A stretch of 64,000 bases of DNA from Streptococcus mitis (GCF_003943935.1 NZ_RJOB01000001.1:138043-202042), one strand, 5' to 3'; positions 8,694 to 17,909 are shown, counted from the stretch's first letter. Numbers and translations are program-made. The notes: generated by a model from the sequence alone, not told the origin.

Positions 8694-10150
8694 TCTTCTT
8701 CTCCTTCGCCGAGGGCTTCCTTGCGCATCTTGTCTATCAAGTCCATCTTGTCTTGCCATACATCACGCGCCAAATCCACTGGATAGTGTTGCGGATTGAG
8801 CACGCGCTTGTACTCATCCCAAAGCTTGTCAAATTCCTTACGAGCATAATCCTGAATCTCAGTCAAGCTAGGCAGGTTATAAATCAATTTCCCATCTTTG
8901 AAGATATCCACCAAGAGAGGAACAGCGTCAAAATTACGAACGGTCTTCTTGATGTAGGTATAAGTCGGATGAAACATCTTGATTTCTGTCATGCTGGCAA
9001 CATCTACGCCGTCATAAGTGATATAGTCTCCTTCTGACTTGCCTTTTTCACGACTGGTAATGCGCCACACCTGCTTCTTACCTGGCGTAGAAACTTTTTC
9101 CGCATTATTAGACAGCTTAATCGTATTACGCATATTACCATTTTCATCTTCGATCGCAACAATCTTATAAACCGCCCCAAGAGCTGGCTGGTCATAGGCT
9201 GTAATCAGCTTGGTTCCCACGCCCCAGACATCAATCTTGGCCTTTTGCATCTTGAGGTTGAGGATGGTATTTTCATCTAGGTCATTTGAAGCATAAATCT
9301 TAGCATCTGTAAATCCAGCCTCGTCCAATTGCTGACGGACTTTCTTGGAAATGTAGGCAATATCCCCAGAGTCAATCCGAACACCCATAAAGTTAATCTG
9401 GTCACCCAGCTCACGCGCCACCTGAATGGCAGCTGGTACCCCAATGCGAAGGGTGTCATAGGTATCTACAAGAAAGACACAGTTTTTGTGGGTCGCAGCG
9501 TAAGCCTTGAAAGCCTCATAGTCGTTACCATAAACCTGTACCAAGGCATGGGCATGGGTCCCCAAGACAGGAATATCAAAGAGTTTACCAGCACGCACAT
9601 TGCTGGTTCCATTAGCACCACCAATCACTGCTGCGCGTGTTCCCCAGATAGCTGCATCCATCTCTTGAGCCCGACGTGTTCCAAACTCCATCAAGGGTTC
9701 ATCTTCGATAACCGAACGAATACGAGCTGCCTTAGTCGCCACCAAGGTCTGGTAGTTGACGATGTTCAAAAGGGCCGTTTCAACCAACTGACATTGAGCT
9801 AGAGGGCCTTCCACCTGCACAATCGGTTCATTAGCAAAGACCAAATCCCCTTCTTGGGCAGAACGAACCGCCAACTCCAACTTGAAATTGCGGAGATAGT
9901 CCAAGAATGCCCCATGATAGCCCAGCGACTCCAAATAGGCAATATCACTATCTGAAAAACGCAAGTCTTTAAGATAGCTCACAATTCTTTCCAAACCAGC
10001 AAAAACCGCATAGCCGTTCTTAAAAGGCTGTTGGCGGAAATACACCTCAAAGACCGCTTTCTTATTGTGAATCCCTTGGTCAAAGTAAACCTGCATCATG
10101 TTAATCTGGTACAAGTCCGTGTGCAATGTCAAACTATCATCTGGATACAT
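8690..10150 (-). CDS. pncB: Nicotinate phosphoribosyltransferase
   Basis: 486 residues, full length for the family. N-terminal [22 protein letters not shown], the central [31 protein letters not shown], the catalytic-loop region [18 protein letters not shown] and the [16 protein letters not shown] block are typical. It converts nicotinate and PRPP to nicotinate mononucleotide, coupled to ATP hydrolysis. First gene of the pncB-nadE operon; its 5' leader carries an inverted repeat (10178-10205) downstream of an extended -10. Confidence 0.97.
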   Translation of the reverse strand: MYPDDSLTLHTDLYQINMMQVYFDQGIHNKKAVFEVYFRQQPFKNGYAVFAGLERIVSYLKDLRFSDSDIAYLESLGYHGAFLDYLRNFKLELAVRSAQEGDLVFANEPIVQVEGPLAQCQLVETALLNIVNYQTLVATKAARIRSVIEDEPLMEFGTRRAQEMDAAIWGTRAAVIGGANGTSNVRAGKLFDIPVLGTHAHALVQVYGNDYEAFKAYAATHKNCVFLVDTYDTLRIGVPAAIQVARELGDQINFMGVRIDSGDIAYISKKVRQQLDEAGFTDAKIYASNDLDENTILNLKMQKAKIDVWGVGTKLITAYDQPALGAVYKIVAIEDENGNMRNTIKLSNNAEKVSTPGKKQVWRITSREKGKSEGDYITYDGVDVASMTEIKMFHPTYTYIKKTVRNFDAVPLLVDIFKDGKLIYNLPSLTEIQDYARKEFDKLWDEYKRVLNPQHYPVDLARDVWQDKMDLIDKMRKEALGEGEEE

Positions 10151-10177
10151 ACTTTTCCTACTTCCTTAACTAGAAAC

Positions 10178-10205
10178 ACATGAAAATTTTCAAAAACTTT
10201 CATGT
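10178..10205. promoter_or_regulatory. Inverted repeat in the pncB leader
   Basis: ACATGAAA (10178-10185) and TTTCATGT (10198-10205) are perfect 8-bp arms with a 12-base AT-rich spacer. The element lies between the predicted transcription start (about 10218) and the pncB ribosome site, so it could be an operator or an mRNA stem-loop. It does not resemble the NiaR operator I remember for streptococcal NAD genes. Confidence 0.5.
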
Positions 10206-10224
10206 ATTCCAATAAATTAGTACT

Positions 10225-10233
10225 ATTATATCA
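10225..10233 (-). promoter_or_regulatory. Extended -10 promoter of pncB-nadE
   Basis: Minus strand TGA-TATAAT, a TG-extended -10, with a poor -35 (TTCTCA) 17 bases upstream. It gives a leader of about 68 bases. Confidence 0.6.
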
Positions 10234-10265
10234 CATTTTAGCTGGATTGAGAAAAGAGTAACAAG

Positions 10266-10337
10266 CTATTCTCCACTCTCCAGTTCATCCATGTCTTGCT
10301 CAAATTTTTTCTGAGCCCATTCGACATAACTTAATGC
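10266..10337 (-). pseudogene. Gene remnant, C-terminal tail only (family not recognised)
   Basis: An open stretch reads ALSYVEWAQKKFEQDMDEL plus four residues and a TAG at 10266-10268. The composition (charged, helical, well-formed C-terminus) looks like the tail of a real protein. An in-frame TGA lies just upstream at 10350-10352, and no start codon with a ribosome site is present. It is most likely the last ~24 codons of a gene whose body was deleted. I do not recognise the family. Confidence 0.4.
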
Positions 10338-10373
10338 AATATATAAATGTCATTTTGTAATATTTTGTTAACA

Positions 10374-10408
10374 AAAAACTCTCTACCACAAAAAATAGAG
10401 AGTGTTGA
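10374..10408 (-). terminator. Terminator after the HAD remnant
   Basis: Minus strand CACTCTCTA / TAGAGAGT stem, loop of about 10, then TTTTTT. It sits just downstream of the HAD-remnant stop codon and was probably inherited from the intact gene. Confidence 0.7.
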
Positions 10409-10410
10409 GT

Positions 10411-10614
10411 TTAAATATAGGATTTTAAAATATCGACGACATCACTTCTTTTCTTAATCTGATAGGACTTAATTCCCAATTTCTCAGCTGCCATTTTATT
10501 GTCCTCAATATCGTCTAGAAAGACACAATTTTTAGAATTTAACTGGTATTTATCGAGAATCTCCTTCATACTTATGTCAAGAACCCCTCTCTGCCTTATA
10601 CTTTCATATTCACC
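10411..10614 (-). pseudogene. HAD-family hydrolase, C-terminal fragment
   Basis: The frame ending TAA at 10411-10413 encodes the end of a HAD-superfamily phosphatase: KEILDKYQLNSKNCVFLDD, then IEDNKMAAEKLGIKSYQI (motif IV, the DD that binds Mg2+) and a short tail. Motifs I-III are absent. An internal ATG at 10569 could give a 52-residue product, but no ribosome site is evident. The frame runs upstream without stop until the TAA of the adjacent GNAT gene (10615-10617), which happens to be in the same frame. It reads as a deletion remnant joined directly to the GNAT gene. Confidence 0.75.
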
Positions 10615-11025
10615 TTACAAATCCTTTTGGTAGTAATATCTTTTCCCTGTGTAAGGATAGTCTTGTAACCTAAAGACTTCCTTGTAGCCATGCTTCTGAT
10701 AAAAGTCCGGTGCCTGAAATTGGTAAGTATTGACAAAGGCAAAACGACAGTTTCGATTCTTAGCTTCAGTTTCTGCTTGCTGCAATAGTCTTGAACCGAT
10801 TCCTTGCCCTCGTAGTTCCTCTTTCACAAACAAATACTCGATTTCTAGCCAATTTCCAAAAGTCTCTGCTATCAAACCTGCCAGGAGATTACCCTTTTCA
10901 TCTTCGACATAAAGATTAAGTGGCTCACTTTCAGCCTCTTCTCTTTTTGAACGATTGTAAGCACGAATCAAATTCCCTATTTCTCGCGCCTTATGGGATT
11001 CCTTATTTTCCAATCTAAAGTACAT
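10615..11025 (-). CDS. GNAT family N-acetyltransferase
   Basis: 136 residues. GNAT motif A is clear (FVKEELRGQGIGSRLLQQAETEAK), followed by the typical Y-H-G motif (YQFQAPDFYQKHGYKEVFRL). The substrate is unknown. It has a consensus promoter (TTGACA-17-TATAAT at 11056-11084) and a GAGGAGG ribosome site. The stop codon abuts the HAD remnant. Confidence 0.85.
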   Translation of the reverse strand: MYFRLENKESHKAREIGNLIRAYNRSKREEAESEPLNLYVEDEKGNLLAGLIAETFGNWLEIEYLFVKEELRGQGIGSRLLQQAETEAKNRNCRFAFVNTYQFQAPDFYQKHGYKEVFRLQDYPYTGKRYYYQKDL

Positions 11026-11055
11026 CTAAACCTCCTCGAAAACTGATACAGCTTG

Positions 11056-11084
11056 ATTATAGTCTTATTTCAATAGACTGTCAA
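11056..11084 (-). promoter_or_regulatory. Consensus promoter of the GNAT gene
   Basis: Minus strand TTGACA (11079-11084), 17-base spacer, TATAAT (11056-11061). Both hexamers are perfect. Predicted leader is about 24 bases. Confidence 0.85.
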
Positions 11085-11091
11085 ACTAGCA

Positions 11092-11121
11092 AAAACCCAC
11101 CAACCTGAGTTGATGAGTTTC
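11092..11121 (-). terminator. Terminator of the amino-acid permease gene
   Basis: Minus strand CTCATCAAC / GTTGGTGGG stem with G-U pairs and a TCAG loop, then TTTTT. Confidence 0.65.
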
Positions 11122-11125
11122 AAAT

Positions 11126-12490
11126 CTATTTTCTAAATTTCCACTGGCTATAAATCCCGAAACCGATAATCCAGATAGCTGATCCGATTGCTCCTACAAA
11201 GGTAGACTCTTGTAAAAAGAGGGTTACAAAGACAAAGGCAAAGAAGAGCATGGTTAAAGGATTTAGGAAACGATAATGGGGCATGAGGTAGCCATCCGCC
11301 ATAAAGTCCTTTGACTTGCGATACTTAAGGTGGGCCACCATGATCAAGATATAGATGGCGATATAGACACCTGACGACGATGCCGTAATCAAGGCAAAGG
11401 CATCGGAAACACCTGGCAAAACGTTGATAAAGGCAGCCAGAGCAATTAAGATTGCTGAAGCAATGATCGCATTTTGTGGCACATTGTGGCGAGAAAGGGT
11501 ATCCGCCTTGATTGCTTTTAGGAATGGATTTGGCGAATCATGGGCAATCTGGTACAAATGGCGCCCTGTTGAATAAAGGGTCGAGTTAAGGGCAGAGGCT
11601 GCTGAGGTCAAAACGACAAAGTTAATCAAGGCTGCCGCCCACTTGATACCGGCTAATTCAAACACCGTAACAAAAGGTGAATCAGCAGAAGCAAGCTCAC
11701 GCCAAGGAATGATAGCCATGATGGCTAAGAGGGCACCACCGTAGAAAAAGGCGATACGCAAAGGAATTTCCTTAACGGCTTTTGGCAAGACCTGACGTGG
11801 ATTTTTGGTTTCAGAAGTTGTGACCCCGATAAACTCAATCATGAGGTAGGCAAAGAACACCATCTGGAAGGCCATGACAAAGTTCACTCCACCATTTGGG
11901 AAGAGGGAGAAATTGTCGGCAATATTGGCCAAACTTGCTACTCCATGAGGTGTCTTAAAGCCTGTCAAGACCATAAAGACCCCTGTGGCAATCATGGCTA
12001 AAATAGCCACAATCTTGACCATAGCAAACCAAAACTCAACTTCTCCAAAGAGCTTAACCGCAATCAGATTGACCAAGGCTAAAATGGTCAAAAATCCAAT
12101 CTCAATCATCCAACTTGGCCAGCTAGGGAACCAGAACTGAACATAGTGAGAGATGGCTGTGATTTCCGCCATACCGATAAAGACAACGGAAAGCCAATAA
12201 GACCAAACCGAGAAATAACCCCATCCCTTACCCAAATGGCGCGTGATAAAGTTGATAAAGGTATGTTGCTCAGGGTCTTGGTAGAGCATTTCCCCAACCG
12301 CACGCATCATGAGGAACATAAAAGCCCCAGTAATCATATAAATCAGCACAATGGAAGGACCTGTTAGGCTAATAGAGCGACCCGCTCCCAAAAAGAGTCC
12401 TGTTCCGATTGTTCCTGCAATGGCCATAACCTGCACGTGACGATTGGTCAGACCACGCTCCATCTTATTTTTTTTCTTCTTTGAACTCAT
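11126..12490 (-). CDS. Amino-acid permease, APC superfamily
   Basis: 454 residues with about 12 predicted membrane helices. The first helix carries the APC signature MAIAGTIGTGLFLGAGRSI; other family blocks are MLYQDPEQHTFINFITRHLGKGWGYFSVWSYWL (TM3 region) and EFIGVTTSETKNPRQVLPKA. It resembles AnsP/PheP/RocE-type proton symporters; the transported amino acid cannot be fixed by eye. The start has GGAG 5 bases before the ATG. No own promoter is seen in the 55 bases after greA, so it may depend on read-through past the greA terminator. Confidence 0.9.
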   Translation of the reverse strand: MSSKKKKNKMERGLTNRHVQVMAIAGTIGTGLFLGAGRSISLTGPSIVLIYMITGAFMFLMMRAVGEMLYQDPEQHTFINFITRHLGKGWGYFSVWSYWLSVVFIGMAEITAISHYVQFWFPSWPSWMIEIGFLTILALVNLIAVKLFGEVEFWFAMVKIVAILAMIATGVFMVLTGFKTPHGVASLANIADNFSLFPNGGVNFVMAFQMVFFAYLMIEFIGVTTSETKNPRQVLPKAVKEIPLRIAFFYGGALLAIMAIIPWRELASADSPFVTVFELAGIKWAAALINFVVLTSAASALNSTLYSTGRHLYQIAHDSPNPFLKAIKADTLSRHNVPQNAIIASAILIALAAFINVLPGVSDAFALITASSSGVYIAIYILIMVAHLKYRKSKDFMADGYLMPHYRFLNPLTMLFFAFVFVTLFLQESTFVGAIGSAIWIIGFGIYSQWKFRK

Positions 12491-12519
12491 ATCGTCTCCA
12501 ATTCAATTTAAAATGGAAA

Positions 12520-12557
12520 AAGGAGTGAGTGAAGCGCACAGCCTCCCCACTCCTTTT
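12520..12557 (-). terminator. Terminator between greA and the permease gene
   Basis: Minus strand GAAAAGGAGTG / CACTCCTTTTT arms with an 18-base loop and a T run. It begins 7 bases after the greA stop. Confidence 0.75.
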
Positions 12558-12563
12558 CTGTTT

Positions 12564-13046
12564 TTAGGCTGTTTTTTCAACCTTCAAGATTTTTACATCG
12601 TAGCTACCAACAGGTGTTTCAATGGTTGCTGTGTCACCTGTTTTCTTACCAATCAAGGCTTGTCCGATTGGGCTTTCATTTGAAACCTTACCTGCAAAGG
12701 CATCCGCACCAGCTGAACCTACGATAATATAAACTTCTTCTTCGTCCTCACCAATTTCTTGGATGGTAACTGTTTTTCCAATCGCCACTTCGTCTTGGGC
12801 AACTGAGTCGCTATTAACGATTTCAGCATAGCGGATTTTTGTTTCCAAGCTAGAGATTTGCCCTTCGACAAAGGCTTGTTCATCCTTAGCTGCTTCGTAT
12901 TCACTGTTTTCTGAAAGGTCACCGTATGAACGAGCAATCTTAATACGTTCTACCACTTCTGGTCGGCGGACCAATTTCAATTCTTCTAATTCTTTTTCAA
13001 GTTTTTCCTTTTCCTCAAGGGTCATAGGATATGTTTTTTCTGCCAT
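12564..13046 (-). CDS. greA: Transcription elongation factor GreA
   Basis: 160 residues from the ATG at 13046 (GAAG ribosome site about 9 bases upstream); a TTG three codons earlier is rejected. N-terminal coiled coil (about 1-75, [36 protein letters not shown]) with the acidic tip residues, then a C-terminal FKBP-like domain ([18 protein letters not shown]). It stimulates transcript cleavage by backtracked RNA polymerase. Downstream of mltG across a 12-bp hairpin. Confidence 0.97.
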   Translation of the reverse strand: MAEKTYPMTLEEKEKLEKELEELKLVRRPEVVERIKIARSYGDLSENSEYEAAKDEQAFVEGQISSLETKIRYAEIVNSDSVAQDEVAIGKTVTIQEIGEDEEEVYIIVGSAGADAFAGKVSNESPIGQALIGKKTGDTATIETPVGSYDVKILKVEKTA

Positions 13047-13081
13047 TTTTCTCAACTTTCTTCTAATGATATTCTCTAAAG

Positions 13082-13109
13082 AAAATTATGTGAAACATCA
13101 CATAATTTT
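13082..13109 (-). terminator. Perfect 12-bp hairpin between mltG and greA
   Basis: AAAATTATGTGA / TCACATAATTTT with a 4-base loop, overlapping the mltG stop codon (13108-13110). On the minus strand the stem ends in TTTT then CTTT. It could be a weak terminator or attenuator setting how much greA is read from the mltG promoter. Confidence 0.55.
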
Positions 13110-14853
13110 AGTTTGTTTGGTTTAATTTGCTATTGACATGTTCAGCGACATTACGATCATGCTCCTCCTGAGTAGCAGCATAATAGACCTTGCCATCTGT
13201 AACATTAGCTACAAAGTATAAGTTATCACTCTTAGTCTGATTAATACTTGCCTCAATGGCATCCAAACTTGGACTATCTACTGGACCTGGCATCAAACCA
13301 GCTTTCGTATAAACATTATACGGTGAATTAATTGTCGTATCAATTCCAGCATCATCAGCAAGACTAATCTTCTGACCAAGTTTTCCTTGAGCATACAAGA
13401 TGGCAATATTGCTTTGAAGTGGCATACCAAGATTCAAGCGATTGTAGAATACACCTGCAATCAACTTACGATCTTCAGTCTTAGCACCTTCTTTTTCTAC
13501 GAGTGAAGCTATAGTCAACAATTCATTAACTGTCAAATTTTTAGACTTAATCGCACTATAATGAGGTGCCAAAGTCTTATCCATAGCTGCCAGCATCTCA
13601 TCAATCAAGCTTTCAATAGTTGTGCTTTCCTTGATAGAGTAAGTAGCTGGGAAGAGGAAACCTTCCAAACGGTAACGAACGCCACTTTCCTTTGTAGGCA
13701 AGCTTTCAAGTAGACTAGGATATTTGGCAACTTCTTGGCTGATAAAGTTCTCATCTTGAACTTTAGCTAGAAAGGCATCAGCTGTCAAAGACTCTTTGAA
13801 GTCACCTTGCAATTGACCTACTGCTTGTGCAATTTGATCAATCGTATAACCTTCTGGAATTGTTAAATTCGCAAGCGCTGGTTCTTGAGCTTCAGCTGTT
13901 CCACCTTTTTGTAGTTCATGGATGATATCTTCTGTACTCATGCTCTTTTGCAAATTGTAATATCCAGACTTCAAATCTGAATAATTTTTATATTTCGCAT
14001 AAAAAGCAAAAATCACTCCGTGTTTAATCAAGCCAGACTTTTCAAGAGTTGAACCAATTGTTTGAACATTGGCTCCTTCTGGGATTTGCACTGTCACATA
14101 TTGTTTAGATGAAGCATCCACAGGCTGTAAAGATGACTGAACATACTGATAACCGAAGTAACCACCTGCTGAAATCAAGCCTAGGAAAATTAGTAAAGAA
14201 ATAAAGAAGGCCTTGAATCCTGATTTTTTCTTCTTAGTAGGCTGAACTGTCTCACGACGGCTACGACGTGGAGTTACAGGCATTTCTTCTACAGCTTTCT
14301 TTTCCACTACTGGTTGTGAAGTAGGAACTTCTTTTTTTACTACTTCTTTCTGCCCTTCTGTCTTATAAGAAACAGCTACCCTTGTTGGAATTTCATTAAA
14401 TTCCTTTTCTACTTTTCTAGGACTAACAGGTCCTGAAACTGGTCTTGATACTCCCTCAGCTGACGGAGCAGAAGGTATTTCTTGACTCGGATGACTAGGA
14501 GCAAGTGGAGCTTGTCTTACAGCCTCTTCTGCGGGAGAAGAAGGAACATCTTGACTTGGATGGCTTGGAGCAGTAAGAGTTTCTCTTTTTATCTCATTTG
14601 ATGGAGAAGCTGGTACATCTTGACTTGGGTGAGTAGGCACGGTAGGAGCTTTTCTCATAATCTCCTCTACAGCTGATAGAGAATCTTCCATTAACTCTTC
14701 TATCGACTGGTCATTTTTAGAAGAAAATTGGGGTTTTATTGAAGCTAAATCAACTTCTTCCTGATCTTCTTCATGTTTTTTAACTCGTTCTAAATCTCGT
14801 AAAATCTGCTCTTTAAAGCTTAATTTTTCTTCTTCTCTTGACTTTTCACTCAA
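13108..14853 (-). CDS. mltG: Endolytic peptidoglycan transglycosylase MltG
   Basis: 581 residues. The start is TTG at 14853, supported by GGAGG 8 bases upstream and by LSEKSREEEKL being the usual streptococcal start. A long cytoplasmic region (1-205) contains three 23-residue Pro/Ser repeats; one membrane helix at about 212-235; an extracellular LysM-like subdomain; and the YceG catalytic domain with the catalytic Glu in ASLVEKEGAKTEDR (about residue 451) and GVFYNRLNLGMPLQSN. It cuts nascent glycan strands; in pneumococcus MltG belongs to the peripheral (elongation) wall machinery. Own promoter at 14885-14913. Confidence 0.96.
   Translation of the reverse strand: MSEKSREEEKLSFKEQILRDLERVKKHEEDQEEVDLASIKPQFSSKNDQSIEELMEDSLSAVEEIMRKAPTVPTHPSQDVPASPSNEIKRETLTAPSHPSQDVPSSPAEEAVRQAPLAPSHPSQEIPSAPSAEGVSRPVSGPVSPRKVEKEFNEIPTRVAVSYKTEGQKEVVKKEVPTSQPVVEKKAVEEMPVTPRRSRRETVQPTKKKKSGFKAFFISLLIFLGLISAGGYFGYQYVQSSLQPVDASSKQYVTVQIPEGANVQTIGSTLEKSGLIKHGVIFAFYAKYKNYSDLKSGYYNLQKSMSTEDIIHELQKGGTAEAQEPALANLTIPEGYTIDQIAQAVGQLQGDFKESLTADAFLAKVQDENFISQEVAKYPSLLESLPTKESGVRYRLEGFLFPATYSIKESTTIESLIDEMLAAMDKTLAPHYSAIKSKNLTVNELLTIASLVEKEGAKTEDRKLIAGVFYNRLNLGMPLQSNIAILYAQGKLGQKISLADDAGIDTTINSPYNVYTKAGLMPGPVDSPSLDAIEASINQTKSDNLYFVANVTDGKVYYAATQEEHDRNVAEHVNSKLNQTN
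14455..14642 (-). repeat. Three 69-bp in-frame repeats in mltG
   Basis: Encodes PTHPSQDVPASP, PSHPSQDVPSSP and PSHPSQEIPSAP blocks spaced 23 residues apart in the cytoplasmic part of MltG (about residues 71-133). Confidence 0.8.
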
Positions 14854-14884
14854 AAGTTTTTCCTCCTCGTTGACAATCCATAAT

Positions 14885-14913
14885 ATTATATCTTAAAAGT
14901 CTAGGAAAAGCAA
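14885..14913 (-). promoter_or_regulatory. Promoter of mltG
   Basis: Minus strand TTGCTT (14908-14913), 17-base spacer, TATAAT (14885-14890), about 32 bases before the TTG start. Confidence 0.65.
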
Positions 14914-14933
14914 CCTATGATGCCTTGTCTTGC

Positions 14934-15428
14934 CTATTTTTTAGCTTCCCAGACCATATCATACCAAGTTTCCCCTGCAAAGGTTGACTGGGACAAGCCT
15001 TCGTTGACAAATCCGTGTTTTTCATAGTAGGCGATGAGATAGTCATGACAGGTTAGGTTAATGCCTTCTCTCTCATCTTCAAGAGCCTGGTCTTTCAAGG
15101 CTGTTAGCAATTTCTGACCCAGTCCTATTCCCTGTGCCTCCTTGGCAATAGAGAGACAGGTCACAGAGATATAGCCACCAGGCTCATGACTATAGTCTTC
15201 TATCTCCTCTGTAAAAGACTGGTCTTGCAGATGGCGTTGTGGGCCAACTGGCCCTTCGATATAACCCATGATTCTACCTTCTTTTTCCGCAACCAGAAAA
15301 GAGGTCTGAATTTCTCGCAAATGCGCCTCAAAAACAGAGCGAGGAATGGCTTCTTCAATCGAGAAATTTTCTAGTTCAATCTCAACAATCCGATCCAAAT
15401 CTTCTAATTTTGCTTGTCTGATTTTCAT
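14934..15428 (-). CDS. GNAT family N-acetyltransferase
   Basis: 164 residues. N-terminal KIRQAKLEDLDRIVEIE, acetyl-CoA motif SIAKEAQGIGLGQKLLTALKDQA, and CHDYLIAYYEKHGFVNEGLSQSTFAGETWYDMVW at the C-terminus, close to the diamine/spermidine-type acetyltransferase pattern. The substrate is unproven. Its start overlaps the preceding GNAT gene by 4 bases; the two are adjacent paralogues in the murC operon. Confidence 0.85.
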   Translation of the reverse strand: MKIRQAKLEDLDRIVEIELENFSIEEAIPRSVFEAHLREIQTSFLVAEKEGRIMGYIEGPVGPQRHLQDQSFTEEIEDYSHEPGGYISVTCLSIAKEAQGIGLGQKLLTALKDQALEDEREGINLTCHDYLIAYYEKHGFVNEGLSQSTFAGETWYDMVWEAKK

Positions 15429-15886
15429 TTTGCCTCCAGATAAAAGGGATTAAACCAAATCATACTAAAACCCTGGCTAGTTGCATAAAGGGAAGTTTCT
15501 TCATCAATAAAACCGTTCATTTCAAAATAGGAAAGCAGCTCATCAGGACTCTTCAAACGAATCCCTTTGTAATCCAGCTCAACTGCCACCTCTTTCAAGG
15601 CTGCAAGAAGAAGTGTTCCCAAGCCCTGTCTCTGATGGTCAGACTCAATGACTAAAGAATGTACTTTTAGACATTGCGGATTGTGTGGCTGAGGACCGCT
15701 TAGAATATAGCCTAACAGTTGATTTTCATCCCTAGCTAGAAGAAAGGTATCCGCAGACTTACGGATACTTTCTTCTAAAATATGGGAAATCAGCTGCTTT
15801 TCAGCTGGCAAAGACAAAGTTTGAAGTGCCTCTATCTCAGCCAAATCAGACTTGCTTGCCTGAATGATCTTAATTGGAATTTCCAT
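15425..15886 (-). CDS. GNAT family N-acetyltransferase (paralogue of its neighbour)
   Basis: 153 residues. Motif A region LVIESDHQRQGLGTLLLAALKEVA and LLSYFEMNGFIDEETSLYATSQGFSMIW at the end. It shares overall layout with the next gene (N-terminal SDLAEIEAL, Y/F-x-NGF motif), suggesting an old tandem duplication. Starts 9 bases after murC stop; likely co-transcribed with murC. Substrate unknown. Confidence 0.83.
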   Translation of the reverse strand: MEIPIKIIQASKSDLAEIEALQTLSLPAEKQLISHILEESIRKSADTFLLARDENQLLGYILSGPQPHNPQCLKVHSLVIESDHQRQGLGTLLLAALKEVAVELDYKGIRLKSPDELLSYFEMNGFIDEETSLYATSQGFSMIWFNPFYLEAK

Positions 15887-15895
15887 AAGAATATC

Positions 15896-17230
15896 CTACT
15901 GAACATTGCTTGTCAAGTTTGACAAGAGACGCTCAAATGAGTATTCATAGGTTTGGATGTCTCCTGCTCCCATAAAGACATAGACAGCATTGTCATGATC
16001 AAGGAGTGGAGAAACATTTTCAACAGTGATAACTTGGTGTTTCTTGTTAATTTTATTAGCTAGGTCTTCTACCTTAACATCACCATGGTCCACTTCACGA
16101 GCAGATCCATAAATTTGTGCTAGGTAAACTGCATCCGCTTGGTTCAAAGCGTGAGCAAATTCGTCCAACAAGGCAATGGTTCTGGTAAAAGTATGCGGTT
16201 GGAAGACTGCTACAATTTCCTTGCTTGGGTATTTCTGACGAGCTGCATCCAAGGTCGCAATGATTTCTGTTGGATGGTGAGCAAAGTCATCGATAATCAC
16301 TGTATCATTGACAATTTTCTCAGTGAAACGACGTTTAACACCGGCAAATGTTTTCAAGTGTTCACGCACCAAGTTCAAATCAAATCCTGCTGTATAAAGA
16401 AGACCAATAACGGCTGTCGCATTCATGATATTGTGACGACCAAAGGTTGGGATGTGGAATTGACCCAAGTCTTGTCCACGGAAGTGAACTGTGAAGGTTG
16501 AACCAGTTGTTGAACGAAGAAGATCGATAGCTACAAAATCATTGCCTTCAGCTTCAAAACCATAATAATAAATCGGAGCATTGGCTGTAATTTTACGCAA
16601 TTCTTCATCTTCACCATAGACAAAAAGACCCTTGGTAATTTGTTTGGCATAGTCATTAAAGGCATTGAAAACATCCTCTAGACTTGTGAAATAGTCTGGA
16701 TGGTCAAAGTCAATGTTAGTGATAATAGAGTATTCTGGATGGTAAGGCATAAAGTGACGCTCATATTCGTCAGATTCAAAGACAAAATATTTGGCATTGG
16801 CCGAACCACGACCTGTTCCATCTCCAATCAAGAAGCTGGTGTCTGTGATGTGAGACAAGACGTGAGACAACATACCTGTCGTTGAAGTTTTTCCATGTGC
16901 TCCTGCTACCCCCATGCTAACAAAGTCATGCATAAAGCTACCTAGGAACTCATGGTAACGTTTGTAACTGATGCCATTTTGGTCTGCATAGGCAATTTCG
17001 ACGTTGTTATCTGGACGGAAGGCATTTCCAGCGATAATTTCCATATCACCGTCTAGATTCTTTTCATCAAAAGGAAGAATGGTAATTCCTGCCTGCTCAA
17101 GACCACGTTGAGTAAAGTAGTACTTTTCAACATCTGATCCCTGTACCTTATGACCCATTTGGTGCAACATCAAGGCCAAGGCACTCATCCCTGATCCCTT
17201 AATTCCGATAAAATGATATGTCTTTGGCAT
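15896..17230 (-). CDS. murC: UDP-N-acetylmuramate--L-alanine ligase
   Basis: 444 residues, normal length. Rossmann-like N-terminal [25 protein letters not shown]-binding [15 protein letters not shown], central [15 protein letters not shown] and C-terminal [18 protein letters not shown]. It adds L-Ala to UDP-MurNAc in the cytoplasm, the first peptide step of wall precursor synthesis. It follows the unknown basic protein gene by 10 bases and is driven from the promoter at 17882-17909. Confidence 0.98.
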   Translation of the reverse strand: MPKTYHFIGIKGSGMSALALMLHQMGHKVQGSDVEKYYFTQRGLEQAGITILPFDEKNLDGDMEIIAGNAFRPDNNVEIAYADQNGISYKRYHEFLGSFMHDFVSMGVAGAHGKTSTTGMLSHVLSHITDTSFLIGDGTGRGSANAKYFVFESDEYERHFMPYHPEYSIITNIDFDHPDYFTSLEDVFNAFNDYAKQITKGLFVYGEDEELRKITANAPIYYYGFEAEGNDFVAIDLLRSTTGSTFTVHFRGQDLGQFHIPTFGRHNIMNATAVIGLLYTAGFDLNLVREHLKTFAGVKRRFTEKIVNDTVIIDDFAHHPTEIIATLDAARQKYPSKEIVAVFQPHTFTRTIALLDEFAHALNQADAVYLAQIYGSAREVDHGDVKVEDLANKINKKHQVITVENVSPLLDHDNAVYVFMGAGDIQTYEYSFERLLSNLTSNVQ

Positions 17231-17240
17231 GTTTTCTCCC

Positions 17241-17858
17241 CTATTCTGTAATTCTGGTCAGATTCAACTCTTGGGCAACCCGACGTTCTTGTTCTGTTTG
17301 TTTACTTTTTTTATTGTAGATTTGGCTCTTCTTTAGAAAATCATAGTTGTTTTTCTTTGGGCCTGAAGTTTCTTTTGGCTCAGCTTGAGTCGAAATATTG
17401 CTCACTTCTTCCGCCAAAATGTAATGAGACTGAGTCATTTTTTGACTATATTTGACAAATTCACCAGGATTTTCCTTTTGGAAAGGCGCGGTAGGTTGAT
17501 TGCCCTTTCTAACTAGAATTGGCTGAGAATGGCGTCTTGTAGGAGTGATGTCCTTAGTAAGATAGCTTGCCGAGCGTTTCTTTTTCAAGTCCGCACGCGC
17601 TTCTTCACGCGCCACCTCCGCATAGCTCTTTCCTTCTTTTTTTACCCCTAAAGGAGCCTTTTTAGTTTTCTCTACTTGCTTTTCAATCGGTTTGACTGGT
17701 GTTTCTTCAGCAATAGGAGCCCATTCTAAATAATTTTTATCTCGATACTCACCCTTGATATTACTGATCAGATCAGACTCATCATAGAGATTCATGACTG
17801 GCATTTCAGTCAACATGACCTCGTCATCTGACACCAATGGAAATCGTTCTTGTTTCAT
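17241..17858 (-). CDS. Conserved streptococcal hypothetical protein, basic and low-complexity
   Basis: 205 residues. No domain recognised. An acidic N-terminus ([15 protein letters not shown]) is followed by a Lys/Arg/Glu-rich, probably disordered middle ([20 protein letters not shown]) and a charged helical C-terminus ending [10 protein letters not shown]. No signal peptide or membrane segment. The gene is tightly linked to murC (10-base gap) and I recall a homologue in the same position in pneumococcus, so a role tied to wall synthesis or division is possible but unproven. Confidence 0.75.
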   Translation of the reverse strand: MKQERFPLVSDDEVMLTEMPVMNLYDESDLISNIKGEYRDKNYLEWAPIAEETPVKPIEKQVEKTKKAPLGVKKEGKSYAEVAREEARADLKKKRSASYLTKDITPTRRHSQPILVRKGNQPTAPFQKENPGEFVKYSQKMTQSHYILAEEVSNISTQAEPKETSGPKKNNYDFLKKSQIYNKKSKQTEQERRVAQELNLTRITE

Positions 17859-17881
17859 TTTCTATTTCCTTTCAACACTTC

Positions 17882-17909
17882 ATTATAGCGTATTGTCTTG
17901 ATTTTTCAA
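17882..17909 (-). promoter_or_regulatory. Promoter for the hypothetical gene-murC operon
   Basis: Minus strand TTGAAA (17904-17909), 16-base spacer, TATAAT (17882-17887). It overlaps the end of the Snf2 gene (stop at 17906-17908). Confidence 0.65.

Noticed and set aside
8694-8759. 22-residue Arg-rich N-terminal extension of NadE
   Set aside because: It overlaps pncB codons in another frame. The ATG at 8693 has the ribosome site and the ATGA coupling.
9329-9802. 157-codon plus-strand frame inside pncB
   Set aside because: It is the complement of a fully conserved enzyme gene, has no ribosome site, and its translation shows no family pattern.
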